In this document: positions 54,217 through 64,000 of the stretch, one piece after another
Layout: each line of letters opens with the position of its first letter
Position numbering within the stretch: position 1 is the stretch's first letter
DNA from: Chloracidobacterium thermophilum B
Lineage (GTDB): Bacteria; Acidobacteriota; Blastocatellia; Chloracidobacteriales; Chloracidobacteriaceae
Direction: 5' to 3'
DNA length: 64,000 nt
Assembly (NCBI RefSeq): GCF_000226295.1
Contig: NC_016024.1
Span: forward strand, 2,587,501 to 2,651,500
Notes under the pieces: model-generated
Databases searched by the model: none
Told to the model about the DNA's origin: nothing
Seen by the model: only the letters and a program-made list of their open reading frames with translations
Program-made: the position numbers and the translations under genes

Positions 54217-55233
54217 ATGAATAAAGTCGCACTGATTACAGGCATCACCGGACAGGACGGCTCCTACCTGACCGAGTTGCTGATCGCCAAGGGTTACAAC
54301 GTCCACGGCATCGTTCGGCGCAGCAGTTCGTTTTCTACGGGACGCATTGATCACCTGTACCGTGATCCGCATGACCCACTGCGTCAACTCACTCTCCACT
54401 ATGGCGATCTGGCTGACAGTACCAGCCTGCGCCGCATCCTTGAGGCCGTCCAGCCGGATGAAATCTACAACCTCGCCGCGCAGTCACACGTCAAGGTATC
54501 CTTCGAGCAGGCGGAGTACACTGGTGATGTCGTGGCCACCGGAACGTTGCGGCTGCTGGAATCCGTACGCGATGTCGTAGCCCGTACCGGCAAGCCGATC
54601 CGCTACTACCAGGCCGGTTCATCGGAAATGTTTGGCGCGGCCCCGCCACCGCAGAGTGAAACCACACCGTTTTACCCCCGCAGTCCCTATGCCGTGGCTA
54701 AGGTGGCTGCCTACTGGTACACCGTCAACTACCGCGAAGCCTATGGTCTCTTTGCCTGTAACGGCATCCTCTTCAATCACGAAAGTGAACGGCGGGGCGA
54801 GACTTTTGTGACGCGCAAGATTACGCGCGCCGTCGGGCGCATCAAATACGGGCTTCAGAAAAAACTCTACCTGGGCAACCTCGACGCCAAGCGGGACTGG
54901 GGTTTTGCCGGTGACTATGTCGAAGCCATGTGGCGGATGCTCCAGCAGGCAACTCCAGATGACTACGTCATCGCCACAGGCGAGGCCCACTCGGTGCGGG
55001 AGTTCCTTGAGGCGGCATTTGCCCGGGTGGAACTCGACTGGCGGGATTACGTCGAGATTGACCCACGGTATTTTCGTCCGACGGAAGTCGATCACCTGCT
55101 TGGCGATGCCAGCAAGGCGCGGCAACATTTGGGCTGGCAACCACAGGTTTCCTTCCCGGCGCTTGTTGCCCGGATGGTTGACCACGATTTGGAATTGGCA
55201 CGCCGCGAAGCCCTTGTGCGCGCTTCCACCTGA
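54217..55233 (+). CDS. gmd: GDP-mannose 4,6-dehydratase
   Basis: Converts GDP-D-mannose to GDP-4-keto-6-deoxymannose, the precursor of GDP-L-fucose and related sugars. 338 residues from ATG 54217 ([22 protein letters not shown]); an upstream extension is open but unlike the family. NADP site [42 protein letters not shown]; catalytic [10 protein letters not shown] (Tyr-x3-Lys, about residues 153-157); [20 protein letters not shown]. Followed by the fcl-like gene 16 bases on. Confidence 0.95.
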   Translation: MNKVALITGITGQDGSYLTELLIAKGYNVHGIVRRSSSFSTGRIDHLYRDPHDPLRQLTLHYGDLADSTSLRRILEAVQPDEIYNLAAQSHVKVSFEQAEYTGDVVATGTLRLLESVRDVVARTGKPIRYYQAGSSEMFGAAPPPQSETTPFYPRSPYAVAKVAAYWYTVNYREAYGLFACNGILFNHESERRGETFVTRKITRAVGRIKYGLQKKLYLGNLDAKRDWGFAGDYVEAMWRMLQQATPDDYVIATGEAHSVREFLEAAFARVELDWRDYVEIDPRYFRPTEVDHLLGDASKARQHLGWQPQVSFPALVARMVDHDLELARREALVRAST

Positions 55234-55249
55234 ACAAAGGGACTTGCTT

Positions 55250-56182
55250 ATGGAGAAAGATGCCAAAATCTATGTCGCCGGCCACCGGGGACTGGTCGGT
55301 TCAGCCATCGTGCGCAAACTCCGCGCAGAGGGTTATACGAACCTGCTTCTGCGGACGCGGGCAGAACTTGATCTGACACGGCAGATGGAAGTTGAAGCCT
55401 TTTTTGCCGCTGAACGTCCGGCGTATGTCTTTCTGGCGGCAGCCAAGGTCGGCGGCATCCTGGCGAATGACACCTACGGTGGAGATTTCATCCGGGACAA
55501 TCTTCTCATCCAGACGCACATCATTGAGGCAGCTCGCCGGACGAATGTCCAGAAGCTGTTGTTTCTTGGCTCTTCGTGCATTTACCCCAAGTTTGCACCC
55601 CAGCCGATGCCGGAAGACTGCCTTCTGACGGGTATTCTGGAGCCGACCAACGAGCCTTATGCTGTGGCCAAGATTGCCGGACTGACCATGGTCAAAGCTT
55701 ACCGGAAACAGTATGGTTTCAATGGTATCTCATTGATGCCAACTAACTTGTATGGTCCGGGCGACAACTTTGACCTGACTTCGTCGCATGTTCTGGCGGC
55801 GCTGCTGCGGAAGTTTCACGAAGCCAAGCTGACCAATGCGCCGACCGTTACCGTATGGGGCACCGGGAAACCACGCCGGGAGTTTCTCCACGTGGATGAC
55901 CTGGCGGATGCAGCCTTGTTTCTCATGCAACACTACGAAGACGACAAACCAATTAATGTCGGCGTCGGCGAAGACATCTCCATTGGCGAACTGGCGATGT
56001 TGATTCGTGACATTGTAGGCTACGCGGGCGACATTGTTTACGACACGGCAAAACCTGACGGCACACCGCGCAAACTGCTCGATGTTTCCCGGCTGCATGC
56101 CCTGGGCTGGCGGGCGCAGATTCATCTGCGCGAGGGAATTGCGGCGACCTACACCTGGTACTGCGCTCACCATGGCCGATGA
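55250..56182 (+). CDS. fcl: GDP-L-fucose synthase
   Basis: 3,5-epimerase/4-reductase that finishes GDP-L-fucose from the gmd product. 310 residues from ATG 55250, with AAGGGA upstream. NADPH site [41 protein letters not shown] with catalytic Ser and Cys (about residues 105-107); [20 protein letters not shown] (Tyr-x3-Lys); [30 protein letters not shown]. Together with gmd it points to fucose or a deoxyhexose in a surface glycan. Its stop overlaps the rsmG start. Confidence 0.95.
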   Translation: MEKDAKIYVAGHRGLVGSAIVRKLRAEGYTNLLLRTRAELDLTRQMEVEAFFAAERPAYVFLAAAKVGGILANDTYGGDFIRDNLLIQTHIIEAARRTNVQKLLFLGSSCIYPKFAPQPMPEDCLLTGILEPTNEPYAVAKIAGLTMVKAYRKQYGFNGISLMPTNLYGPGDNFDLTSSHVLAALLRKFHEAKLTNAPTVTVWGTGKPRREFLHVDDLADAALFLMQHYEDDKPINVGVGEDISIGELAMLIRDIVGYAGDIVYDTAKPDGTPRKLLDVSRLHALGWRAQIHLREGIAATYTWYCAHHGR

Positions 56183-56924
56183 AACCCACACCCTACTGGA
56201 AGACGTCTCACCAACAGGTCCACAACGCCTGCCCTTCGTTGCAGATCGGGATGTGCCATTGTTTCAGTCACGGCTGACTGCGGCACTGGCAGACCACGGG
56301 ATAGCCATGGATGCCACACAGGTGGCGGCACTCGTCACCCATTACCGTCTGCTTGGTGAGGCTAACAATCAGTTCAATCTGACCCGGTTGATAGCTCCGG
56401 TCGAGGCTGTTCGCTGGCATTACCTCGATGTTCTGGCGGTGCTGCCGTGTTTGACGGCTCCTGATTTACCGGACCGGTGGATGGACATTGGCTCCGGCGG
56501 TGGTTTTCCGGGACTTGTTCTGGCCATTGCACGCCCGGACTGGCAGTTCGTTCTCACCGAACGGCGTCCCAAAAAAGTGGCGTTTCTCCGTCATTGTGTG
56601 GCTGAACTTGATCTTGGCAGGCGGGTTCAGGTGTTTGCCGGTGACATCGAACCGGGCACCGCTGTACGGGCGCTGCTTTCCTGCGGAGTTGATGTTTCAC
56701 GTGAAACGTGCGGTATCCTGGCGCGGGCCGTCGAGGATGGCCCGCGCCGTCTGCCACGGCTTTTGCGCGTGCCTCCTTTTGCGAGCGCTGCCTTCTGGTT
56801 CGGACAGGAAGACGCCTGGGCATTAACCAGCCGTTTGCCTCCGGCCTGGGAACTGCGCCAACACCATCTGCTCCCGACGGGAGACCGGCGCGTGGTTGTC
56901 CTGCTCGTCCGCCGCATCAACTAA
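56172..56924 (+). CDS. rsmG: 16S rRNA (guanine527-N7)-methyltransferase RsmG (GidB)
   Basis: AdoMet-dependent methylase of the small-subunit rRNA. 250 residues from ATG 56172, overlapping the fcl stop by 11 bases. [24 protein letters not shown], the AdoMet motif [21 protein letters not shown] (about residue 97) and [21 protein letters not shown] are characteristic. A parS-type site (56693-56708) lies inside the gene in VDVSRETCG. It stands directly before parA-parB, the classic order near bacterial replication origins. Confidence 0.93.
   Translation: MADETHTLLEDVSPTGPQRLPFVADRDVPLFQSRLTAALADHGIAMDATQVAALVTHYRLLGEANNQFNLTRLIAPVEAVRWHYLDVLAVLPCLTAPDLPDRWMDIGSGGGFPGLVLAIARPDWQFVLTERRPKKVAFLRHCVAELDLGRRVQVFAGDIEPGTAVRALLSCGVDVSRETCGILARAVEDGPRRLPRLLRVPPFASAAFWFGQEDAWALTSRLPPAWELRQHHLLPTGDRRVVVLLVRRIN
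56693..56708. promoter_or_regulatory. parS site (one mismatch) inside rsmG
   Basis: TGTTTCACGTGAAACG differs from the 16-bp ParB-binding consensus (TGTTTCACGTGAAACA) only in the last base. It lies in coding sequence and about 390 bases upstream of parA. Confidence 0.85.
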
Positions 56925-56928
56925 TCCT

Positions 56929-56958
56929 TTTACGGTCTTTCTGCGTCTGCGCTACAAT
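56929..56958 (+). promoter_or_regulatory. Possible parAB promoter
   Basis: TTTACG (56929-56934), an 18-base spacer and TACAAT (56953-56958) in the 164-base gap between rsmG and parA. Four of six and five of six consensus matches; tentative. Confidence 0.4.
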
Positions 56959-57088
56959 GCCGCTCCAAGCAACCAATGCAGGTAGCTGACAGGAGCAGCC
57001 AAACGGTTACAGCGAAAACCGGCGGAAGCCAGAAGTCGCTGCCAGGTGTTTCACGTTTCACATTTTCAGCACGAACAAGGGGGACGGC

Positions 57089-57892
57089 ATGGGGAAAATC
57101 ATCGCCGTTGCCAACCAGAAAGGCGGCGTTGGCAAGACAACGACAGCCATCAATCTGGCGGCAAGCCTGGCTGTCAACGACCAGCGGACGCTCCTCGTGG
57201 ACGCCGATCCGCAGGCCAATGCCAGCAGTGGTGTCGGTATCCGGCGTGGTACGCTGCGGCGCACGCTCTACCATGCCCTCATTCTGGATGAGCCGCTGCA
57301 CAACATCATTCAACCCACAGAACTGCCAGCACTCCAGGTTGCGCCAGCCGACCGCAACCTAGCCGGAGCGGAAGTTGAACTCGTCAACCTCGAAGAACGT
57401 GAATTCGTCCTGCGCCGGGTGCTTGAAAACCATCGGCAGCAGTACGACTACATCATCATTGACTGCCCGCCCAGCCTGGGATTGTTGACCATCAATGCCC
57501 TCAGTGCCGCCGACTCCGTCCTGGTGCCGATCCAGTGCGAATACTTTGCCTTGGAGGGTGTATCGGAGTTGCTCGATACCTTGGCGCGCATCCGGCGCAG
57601 CTTCAACCCAACTCTGGCTATCGAGGGGTTTCTGCTTACGATGTTCGATGAGCGGACGAATCTTTCCAACCAGGTTATGGCCGATTTACGGGATTTTTAC
57701 GGCAAACAGGTCTTCGAGACGGTCATCACCCGCAACATCCGACTGGCCGAAGCGCCAAGCCACGGGAAGCCCATCATTCTCTACGACATCAAGTCGCGGG
57801 GGGCAAATGCCTACCTACAACTCGCCAAGGAGGTCATCTCGCATGACAACCAGAAGGGCGCTTGGACGCGGACTGAGCGCGCTGCTTCCTGA
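57089..57892 (+). CDS. parA: Chromosome-partitioning ATPase ParA (Soj)
   Basis: Deviant Walker-A ATPase that binds DNA non-specifically and moves the ParB-parS complex. 267 residues. Deviant Walker A KGGVGKTT (about residue 11), LLVDADPQANASSGVG, YDYIIIDCPPSLGLLTINAL (Walker B), and LTMFDERTNLSNQVMADLRDFYG. A short N-terminus without a helix-turn-helix is typical of chromosomal ParA. Overlaps parB by 50 bases. Confidence 0.95.
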   Translation: MGKIIAVANQKGGVGKTTTAINLAASLAVNDQRTLLVDADPQANASSGVGIRRGTLRRTLYHALILDEPLHNIIQPTELPALQVAPADRNLAGAEVELVNLEEREFVLRRVLENHRQQYDYIIIDCPPSLGLLTINALSAADSVLVPIQCEYFALEGVSELLDTLARIRRSFNPTLAIEGFLLTMFDERTNLSNQVMADLRDFYGKQVFETVITRNIRLAEAPSHGKPIILYDIKSRGANAYLQLAKEVISHDNQKGAWTRTERAAS

Positions 57893-58703
57893 ACGTACGC
57901 CACCCGCCAGTGAAACCCTGCTCGAACTCGACATCGAGCGCATTCTACCCAACCTGGAGCAACCGCGCGTCACGTTTCACGAAGGAAAACTTGAGGAGTT
58001 GGCACAGTCCATCCGGGAACATGGACTTCTCCAGCCCATTGTTGTACGACCACAGGGCGAAAACTTCCAGATTATTGCCGGCGAACGTCGGTGGCGGGCC
58101 GCCCAACGGGCAGGATTGCACCGTATTCCGGCCGTGGTGCGGGAAGTCCCTGATGGACAACTGCTCGAACTGGCGCTGATTGAAAACATCCAACGCGAAG
58201 ACCTGACGCCTATCGAGGAGGCTCAAGCCTACCGCCGCCTGATGGACGAACTGGGGCTGACCCAAGAACAGGTCGCCACCCGGCTGGGTAAAGACCGGGC
58301 CACTATTGCCAATGCCATCCGGCTGCTCCGGCTTCCGCCTGACATTCAAAAACTGGTTGAAGACCGCCTGCTCAGTCCCGGTCATGCTCGTGCCTTGCTC
58401 GCTCTGGAAAATGAGGCGCTCCAACGACGTGTTGCAGAAGGTGTCATTGAGCGGGGTCTATCTGTCCGTGAAACCGAGCGTTTTGTCAAACGTGTCCTGC
58501 GTGGCGAGCCAGTTCTTGTGGGATCCCCTCATCCGACCGATCCCAATGTCAAGTTTGCTGAGTCCAAGCTCTCCAAACTGCTTGGCACGAAAGTTCGTAT
58601 TCTTGGGCGTGGACGCGGCGGCTGCATCGAAATCGAATACTACAGCGCAGAAGACCTTGACCGGCTCTACAACCGGCTACTACGGCTGACTGACAGCCAG
58701 TGA
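57843..58703 (+). CDS. parB: Chromosome-partitioning protein ParB (Spo0J)
   Basis: CTPase clamp that loads at parS and spreads. 286 residues from ATG 57843 (TTRRALGRGLSALLPE, the ParA-binding N-terminus). ParB N-domain: LEELAQSIREHGLLQPIVVRP and the CTP-binding AGERRWRAAQRAG (GERRxRA), then ALIENIQREDLTPIEEAQAYRRL. Helix-turn-helix: LTQEQVATRLGKDRATIANAIRLLRLP. The C-terminal dimer domain ends LYNRLLRLTDSQ. Starts inside parA in another frame. Confidence 0.95.
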   Translation: MTTRRALGRGLSALLPERTPPASETLLELDIERILPNLEQPRVTFHEGKLEELAQSIREHGLLQPIVVRPQGENFQIIAGERRWRAAQRAGLHRIPAVVREVPDGQLLELALIENIQREDLTPIEEAQAYRRLMDELGLTQEQVATRLGKDRATIANAIRLLRLPPDIQKLVEDRLLSPGHARALLALENEALQRRVAEGVIERGLSVRETERFVKRVLRGEPVLVGSPHPTDPNVKFAESKLSKLLGTKVRILGRGRGGCIEIEYYSAEDLDRLYNRLLRLTDSQ

Positions 58704-58727
58704 ACCGGCCGTCAGCGAGCAGCAGGC

Positions 58728-58743
58728 TGTTTCACGTGAAACA
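58728..58743. promoter_or_regulatory. Perfect parS site downstream of parB
   Basis: TGTTTCACGTGAAACA, an exact match to the 16-bp consensus, 25 bases after the parB stop. It is followed by two TGGCTACAAT direct repeats (58745-58754, 58786-58795), of which the second gives a possible purL promoter (TTCACC-N18-TACAAT, 58766-58795). Confidence 0.92.
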
Positions 58744-58863
58744 TTGGCTACAATGCATCGCCCACTTCACCACGGCATTCCACTGTGGCTACAATCCGCG
58801 GCTTTGACGTGACCCGACATCTGGACGCAGGTCCTCTATTGTCCTCCGGGAGGCTTCCGGCCC

Positions 58864-61164
58864 ATGGCCTCTGCACCTGAAGCAACGGCGACGCTGGTCG
58901 TCACCCCTGAACTTCTTGCTGTTCACCGTTTGACATCCGAGGAGTATGCCCGGCTGTGCCAACTTTTGGGACGTACACCAACCCTGGTTGAACTGGGCAT
59001 CTTCTCAGTCATGTGGTCTGAACACTGTTCGTACAAGTCTTCACGGACGTACCTGAAGACGCTCCCAACGACAGGGCCACGGGTGGTACAGGGGCCCGGT
59101 GAGAATGCCGGCATTCTTGATATTGGCGAAGGCTGGTGTATTGCCTTCAAGATTGAGTCACACAACCACCCTTCGTTCATCGAGCCTTTTCAGGGAGCTG
59201 CTACAGGAGTTGGTGGCATTTTGCGAGATGTGTTCACCATGGGAGCGCGTCCGGTTGCCCTGCTCAACTCCCTGCGCTTCGGTCCACTTGATGCCCCCCA
59301 CCACGGCCCTCGCAACCGGGCGCTTCTGGATGGTGTCGTACGTGGGATTGCCCACTACGGCAATGCCTTTGGCTGCCCAACCATCGGCGGCGAGGTCTAT
59401 TTCGAGGATTGTTACAGCCTGAACCCGCTCGTCAATGCCTTTGCCTTGGGGCTTGTCCGTCGTGATCAGATTTTTTTGGGAAAGGCGGCCGGCATTGGCA
59501 ACCCTGTCATGTATGTCGGCGCGAAGACCGGACGCGATGGCATCCACGGTGCCACCATGGCCTCGGCTGAGTTTGACGACAACGCCCTTGCCAAACGCCC
59601 GACTGTCCAGGTTGGCGACCCGTTCTGCGAAAAACTGTTGCTCGAAGCCTGCCTTGAAGCCATGCGCGCCGGTTGCATTGTCGGCATTCAGGATATGGGC
59701 GCCGCCGGGCTGACCTCTTCGAGTTGCGAAATGGGCGCCCGTGCCGGAACCGGCATTGACCTTGAGTTGTCCCATGTCCCGCAGCGCGAAACCGGCATGA
59801 CACCTTATGAAATCATGCTCTCGGAGTCGCAGGAACGCATGCTGCTGGTGGCCGACAGCGGACGGGAACGGGAAGTACAGGAGATATTTACCAAGTGGGG
59901 GCTTTCAGCCGTCGTCATCGGGCGCGTCACCGACACCCAACGGCTGCGGGTCTATCACCACGGCCAAATCGTCGCTGACATTCCGAACCGCTTTCTCACT
60001 GATGACGCACCACGCTATGAGCGACCGGCTGCCCCCCCGGCCGGATGGGTTGCAGATGCGGCTGACCGCCGGGCCAGGCAGGAGAAAGAACTGGCCCAGG
60101 TATTTCCCACTACAGAACGGCATCTCTCTGCCGCACAAATCCAGGCTGACCTGAGACAGTTGCTCAGCTCGCCCAACATCGCTTCACGACAGTGGATTTA
60201 CCGGCAGTACGATCACATGGTGCGCACAAACACCATCGTTCTGCCCGGAGCCGATGCCGCGGTTATCCGCATCAAGGAAACCCGCAAGGCTGTAGCTATG
60301 ACGCTCGACGGCAACGGACGCTACGTAGCTATTGAACCCCGCCAGGGAGCAGCCCTGGCGGTCGCTGAAGCGTGCCGCAACCTCGTTGCCGTTGGTGCTG
60401 AACCCATCGGATTGACCAACTGCCTCAATTTTGCCTCTCCAGAACGACCGGAAGTGATGTGGCAACTTCGGGAGGCCATTGCTGGTATGGGAGAGGCGGC
60501 AGAGTTCTTCGCCACTCCCATCGTCAGCGGCAACGTCAGCCTCTACAACGAAACAGAAGGGCGCGGCGTCTTCCCGACCCCGGTCATTGGTGCAGTTGGT
60601 CTCATCGAGGATGTGCGGCTGGTCATCACCCCCCGCACGCTGGACGAAGGAGCCGCCGTGTACGTGTTGGGCGCAACCGGCGAAGACTTGGGCGGCACAG
60701 AATACCTCCGCCGACGCTTCGGTGTGATAACCGGTCCATTGCCAGTGCTGAATCTGGATGCGGAACGCCGACTTCAGCACTGCGTTCTGGAAGGCGTGCA
60801 GCAACGCCTGTGGGCAGCCGCGCACGACTGTTCAGACGGCGGGCTGCTGGTGGCGCTTGCTGAACTGTGTTTTTCTACCCACGGTAAAGCCCTGTCTGGT
60901 ATGGATTTATGTCTTTCAGCCGAAGCTCCTGGCCTTTCCCGGGCCGGACTTCTGTTCGGCGAAACACCCGGACGGATGCTGATCGTGGTTGCACCATCCC
61001 GCTGCGCGGAAGCGGAAGCGCTCTGTCAGAAGCATCAGGTTCCGTGCCATTCGCTGGGCATTGTTCGCGGCAACCGGTTTACGGTTACGCTGGATGGTGA
61101 ACTGGCGCTCGATGAACCCGTCGCAGAACTGGAGCACCTCTGGCGGACGGCACTGTGCCTGTAG
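58864..61164 (+). CDS. purL: Phosphoribosylformylglycinamidine synthase subunit PurL
   Basis: Large subunit that converts FGAR, ATP and glutamine-derived ammonia to FGAM in purine synthesis. 766 residues, the short form that works with PurQ and PurS. Motifs are [78 protein letters not shown], and [11 protein letters not shown]. The C-terminal half repeats the domain ([41 protein letters not shown]). PurQ and PurS are not in the window. The upstream gap of 160 bases carries parS and a possible promoter. Confidence 0.96.
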   Translation: MASAPEATATLVVTPELLAVHRLTSEEYARLCQLLGRTPTLVELGIFSVMWSEHCSYKSSRTYLKTLPTTGPRVVQGPGENAGILDIGEGWCIAFKIESHNHPSFIEPFQGAATGVGGILRDVFTMGARPVALLNSLRFGPLDAPHHGPRNRALLDGVVRGIAHYGNAFGCPTIGGEVYFEDCYSLNPLVNAFALGLVRRDQIFLGKAAGIGNPVMYVGAKTGRDGIHGATMASAEFDDNALAKRPTVQVGDPFCEKLLLEACLEAMRAGCIVGIQDMGAAGLTSSSCEMGARAGTGIDLELSHVPQRETGMTPYEIMLSESQERMLLVADSGREREVQEIFTKWGLSAVVIGRVTDTQRLRVYHHGQIVADIPNRFLTDDAPRYERPAAPPAGWVADAADRRARQEKELAQVFPTTERHLSAAQIQADLRQLLSSPNIASRQWIYRQYDHMVRTNTIVLPGADAAVIRIKETRKAVAMTLDGNGRYVAIEPRQGAALAVAEACRNLVAVGAEPIGLTNCLNFASPERPEVMWQLREAIAGMGEAAEFFATPIVSGNVSLYNETEGRGVFPTPVIGAVGLIEDVRLVITPRTLDEGAAVYVLGATGEDLGGTEYLRRRFGVITGPLPVLNLDAERRLQHCVLEGVQQRLWAAAHDCSDGGLLVALAELCFSTHGKALSGMDLCLSAEAPGLSRAGLLFGETPGRMLIVVAPSRCAEAEALCQKHQVPCHSLGIVRGNRFTVTLDGELALDEPVAELEHLWRTALCL

Positions 61165-61212
61165 CGCCTGCCTTGTGCCAACAGGCAGTGATTGCAGGCA
61201 GCTTTCAGAACG

Positions 61213-63960
61213 TCAGCCGGTGCTCTTGAGACCGCTTGAAATGGCGTTGATGGTCAACAGCAGATCCACCAGCAGGCTTTCGCTTTGTGTGTCATCCGAT
61301 GCCGCGCGGGCCGCGCGCCAGGCCTTGAGGAGTTCAATCTGCCGCTGGTGCAGTGCTGCCAGCCCGGCCCGCCGGAGCTGCATCGTAAGCGCCGTTCGCT
61401 GGCGACGTTCCGTAAGCGGTACGCCAAAAACCTGCTCGACGCCACGGCGCGTCCGCTCAAACTCAGCCAGAATGGTCGAAAGCACAGTCGTTCGGGCGAT
61501 GGTATCAGGCACCAACTCGGCGTAGGCTTGCATCCAGGCCGCGTCAGCCAAAAGAAGCTGACTGCCGGCATTCATCAGAAGCAGCCGGGTTGGATACCAC
61601 CGCAGGGCCTCCTGGCGCAGTTGCATCAGCCACTTCGGATGGTGTGTGGCCAGCATGTCCAGCGCCGTGCCAAGTCCGTACCAGCCGGAGAGAAAAAACC
61701 GTGCCTGGCTCCAACTGAAAACCCAGGGAATGGCGCGCAGGTCAGCCAGGGTACGCTTTCCGGTACGGCGTGACGGGCGCGATCCGATTCGGCTGGCCTC
61801 AATGGCGTCTATCGGCGTGGCGTGGGCAAAAAATTCCAGAAAGCCGGGTAGTTCCAGCAACGCCCGGTAGGCGCGGTGACTCTCGTCGGCGAGGAAGTCA
61901 AGCACCGGTTCAAGGGGGTGGGGTGTTTTCGTAGTGGATTGCGCCAACAGGTAGGTTTCAAGCATCCCGGCTGTGAGCAGTTCGAGTTCGTAGGTGGCCG
62001 TGATGAGGTTGGCGTATTTTTGTGAAATTGTTTCGCCCTGTTCCGTCAGCCGCAGGCGTCCTGACACTGACTCCGGCGGCAGAGCGTTGAGAAAGCGATG
62101 GGTGGGGCCGGCGCCACGGCTCGGCGTGCCACCACGACCGTGAAAGAAGCGCAGCAGTACCCCACGCGCCTGGGCCACAGCCGACAAGGCCTGCTGGGCC
62201 CGGTAAAGTCCCCACAGACTGGCGACAGCGCCGGCGTCCTTGTTGCTGTCGCTGTAACCAATCATGACCTGCTGCACAGGCGGCTGTCCGGGGCGCTGCA
62301 TCCAGGCCAGACTGCGGCGCGTCATCGGATGGTCCAGAAAAGCTGACAGAATGTCCGGGCTGTGCCGCAAATCGTCGAGGGTTTCAAAAAGCGGAACAAC
62401 CGGCAGCGGGCATACCAGTCCGTCGGACGTGGAGATGGTGAGCCCGGCTTCACGTGCCAGCCCGTACACAGCCAGGAGATCGGAAGTCGCGCGGGTCATG
62501 CTCACAATCAGCGCGCCCAGCCCTGACCAACCGTATTGCTGGCCGTACTCAGCCGCCACCTGCAGGGCGCCAACCACACGCCCAGCGGCATCACCAGGCG
62601 GTGCGCCAAGTACGGCCAACGGTCGCGTCTGGGCCAGTTCCGTTTCCCAAAACGCGCAGCGGCGGGCTTCATCCCACTGGTCATATTCGGCTTCTACGCC
62701 AGCGGCCCGGAGCCATTCGACAACCGCCTGTTCATGCACGGCGCTGTTTTGCCGGATGTCAAGTACCGCCAAGTGAAATCCAAACGTTTCCACCAGACGG
62801 AGCAGCGGCCAGACTTCTGATTCACACAACCGTTTTGCGCCAACCGCAAGCAACGTCTCGCCCAGCAGGCGCAGATCGGCAGCCAGCTCCGATGCCGCAG
62901 TGTAGGGCTGGCGCGCTGTCGGCCAGCCCAGTTCTGCGCCTGGCAGGCGGGCCAGCATGACGTTGACCGCCTGCCGCCACGACTCGTAAGGGTTTCGCTC
63001 CAGCGCCGACTGGAGAACCGGGTCGTGCGCTTCCCGCGCCGTGGACAGGTACGCCATCAGCGCCGCCGGCGGCGACTGGCGGCGATCCGAAAGGCTCATC
63101 CGCGCCGCCAGTTCTGTCAGCCGGGAACGGAACAACCGCAGTGCAGCCTGGCGGAGCGTGTGCAGAGACTCACGGGTCGTTTCCGGGGTGACGAGCGGGT
63201 GGCCATCACGATCCCCTCCAACCCATGTGCCAAACGTGATACGCGGCAGGTGTGCCGGGTCTGTCGGGCGCATCGCGGCCTCCATCCCCAGTTCATCCCA
63301 GGCATCGAGCAAGTGCCGGTCCATCCAGCCAACGGCTTCCGGCAGGGTGGTTGTCAGGTAATGGAGAACGTTGCGGAGTTCGTCGGCGACCGTCGGTTTT
63401 TCGAGATAAATTTCACCGGTCCGCCACAGACGCTCCAGTTCGCGTTTGATCTCGTCCCGGATGGCGCGGCGTTCATTGGGCGTCCACACCGAGTTTTCGA
63501 GCTTGACCAGAAGCAGGTAAAGCCGCCGGTGGTGCTCCAGCACGGTCGCCCGCTTGGCCTCAGTGGGATGGGCGGTCAAAACCGGTTCGACATGAAGCTG
63601 CGCGAGCGCCGTCAGGATGTCTGCCGCAGACCGTCCCTGGCGGCGTAGCTTGTGCAGCACTGCGCCCCACAGCCCCGGCTCGGCAGCACAGCCGGCGCTG
63701 GACTCAAGCGCCCGCCGGTTTTGCGCAGCGGCATTTTCTTCGGCCATGTTGAGCAGTTGGAAAACCACCGAGCAGGCCTGAACAAAACGCTCATGAGAGG
63801 TTTCTGGCAGAGGTGCCGTTCCCTCTATCGGGAGGGCCCGCGCCAGCTCTGGAGCGCCTGTCTCCGACAAAACCTCCTGAAAACACGCCACGAGAAACCG
63901 ATAGTCGCGCTCGGCACGGGCCAGGTCAGCCAGCGCCGATGAAGCCGTAGGCACAGTCAT
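61213..63960 (-). CDS. ppc: Phosphoenolpyruvate carboxylase
   Basis: Adds bicarbonate to phosphoenolpyruvate to make oxaloacetate, replenishing the TCA cycle. 915 residues. Motifs are PVLTAHPTEAKRATVLEHHRRL (catalytic His, about residue 136), GGDRDGHPLVT, VMIGYSDSNKDAG (catalytic Lys) and FHGRGGTPSRGAGPTH. The C-terminal tetrapeptide, usually RNTG or QNTG, is KSTG (ISSGLKSTG), a conservative change at a residue that contacts the active site. Start is ATG 63960; the gene is convergent with purL. Confidence 0.96.
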   Translation of the reverse strand: MTVPTASSALADLARAERDYRFLVACFQEVLSETGAPELARALPIEGTAPLPETSHERFVQACSVVFQLLNMAEENAAAQNRRALESSAGCAAEPGLWGAVLHKLRRQGRSAADILTALAQLHVEPVLTAHPTEAKRATVLEHHRRLYLLLVKLENSVWTPNERRAIRDEIKRELERLWRTGEIYLEKPTVADELRNVLHYLTTTLPEAVGWMDRHLLDAWDELGMEAAMRPTDPAHLPRITFGTWVGGDRDGHPLVTPETTRESLHTLRQAALRLFRSRLTELAARMSLSDRRQSPPAALMAYLSTAREAHDPVLQSALERNPYESWRQAVNVMLARLPGAELGWPTARQPYTAASELAADLRLLGETLLAVGAKRLCESEVWPLLRLVETFGFHLAVLDIRQNSAVHEQAVVEWLRAAGVEAEYDQWDEARRCAFWETELAQTRPLAVLGAPPGDAAGRVVGALQVAAEYGQQYGWSGLGALIVSMTRATSDLLAVYGLAREAGLTISTSDGLVCPLPVVPLFETLDDLRHSPDILSAFLDHPMTRRSLAWMQRPGQPPVQQVMIGYSDSNKDAGAVASLWGLYRAQQALSAVAQARGVLLRFFHGRGGTPSRGAGPTHRFLNALPPESVSGRLRLTEQGETISQKYANLITATYELELLTAGMLETYLLAQSTTKTPHPLEPVLDFLADESHRAYRALLELPGFLEFFAHATPIDAIEASRIGSRPSRRTGKRTLADLRAIPWVFSWSQARFFLSGWYGLGTALDMLATHHPKWLMQLRQEALRWYPTRLLLMNAGSQLLLADAAWMQAYAELVPDTIARTTVLSTILAEFERTRRGVEQVFGVPLTERRQRTALTMQLRRAGLAALHQRQIELLKAWRAARAASDDTQSESLLVDLLLTINAISSGLKSTG

Positions 63961-64000
63961 GCTCTTTCCTGCCTCCCTTTCTCTTGAAAGGGCTTTGGTC

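Noticed and set aside
57047-57062. Third parS site just before parA (TGTTTCACGTTTCACA)
   Set aside because: Matches the consensus at only 13 of 16 positions and lacks the symmetric right half.

Overview
The window reads as a chromosomal segment of a thermophilic, aerobic phototrophic acidobacterium very close to Chloracidobacterium thermophilum. The main evidence is the gene running off the left edge: it encodes the N-terminal 543 residues of a type I (PscA-like) homodimeric photosynthetic reaction-centre protein. It is followed by typical acidobacterial content, such as a VWFA-related protein, a carboxypeptidase-regulatory/TonB-dependent receptor, many Ser/Thr kinases and FHA proteins, and uniformly GC-rich codon use. 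The species name is an inference from gene content and was not checked against a database.

Layout. 1-2009: pscA (minus, partial) and its upstream region. 2010-4163: pdxT, then a minus-strand tpiA-secG-tRNA-Leu(GAG) group. 4164-9010: a small membrane protein, then a signalling cluster of three consecutive FHA proteins (zinc-ribbon/FHA; Ser/Thr kinase/zinc-ribbon/FHA; FHA/GAF/PP2C phosphatase) behind a good sigma-70-type promoter. 9046-13843: an alpha/beta-hydrolase-like protein lacking its nucleophile, thrB, a TPR/STN-like envelope protein and a second membrane Ser/Thr kinase. 13936-19008: an unknown protein, a SpoU rRNA methylase, a YdjC/HpnK deacetylase, a GT2 glycosyltransferase, prfA and a Nudix hydrolase. 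19064-22531: a hybrid pseudo-histidine-kinase/receiver/GGDEF protein and rlmN. 22878-25536: a small zinc protein, a FAD oxidoreductase, an SDR and a VanZ-like protein. 25493-33362: a minus-strand run of ydcF-like, glmS, an envelope protein, a VWA protein, a LON-domain protein and a TonB receptor. 33465-42517: tRNA-Ser(GCU), a YncE/phosphoesterase exoprotein, a CHAP protein, a membrane spermidine-synthase-like protein, ftsH and hsp20.

42752-48060 is the accessory part. It holds a GDT1-family transporter and then an eroded defence-type island: a helicase C-terminal relic broken by a nonsense codon, an AbrB antitoxin with a frameshifted PemK/MazF toxin, and an intact DUF1156 DNA methylase. Four copies or pairs of a 26-bp GC-rich palindromic repeat lie inside the coding frames of the helicase relic and the methylase. 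A possible further gene tail follows. 48064-48429 is tmRNA.

48761 to the end is housekeeping: lepA, a GH57 branching enzyme, lpdA, tRNA-Gln(CUG), gmd and fcl (GDP-fucose synthesis), rsmG-parA-parB with parS sites in rsmG and after parB (an arrangement usually close to the replication origin), purL and ppc. No CRISPR array, rRNA operon or intact insertion sequence was seen.

The strongest candidates for something unusual are the in-frame palindromic repeats in the DUF1156/helicase locus, the three-FHA kinase/phosphatase cluster, and two proteins that keep their fold but have lost the key catalytic residue (hydrolase Ser to Gly; kinase His to Tyr).
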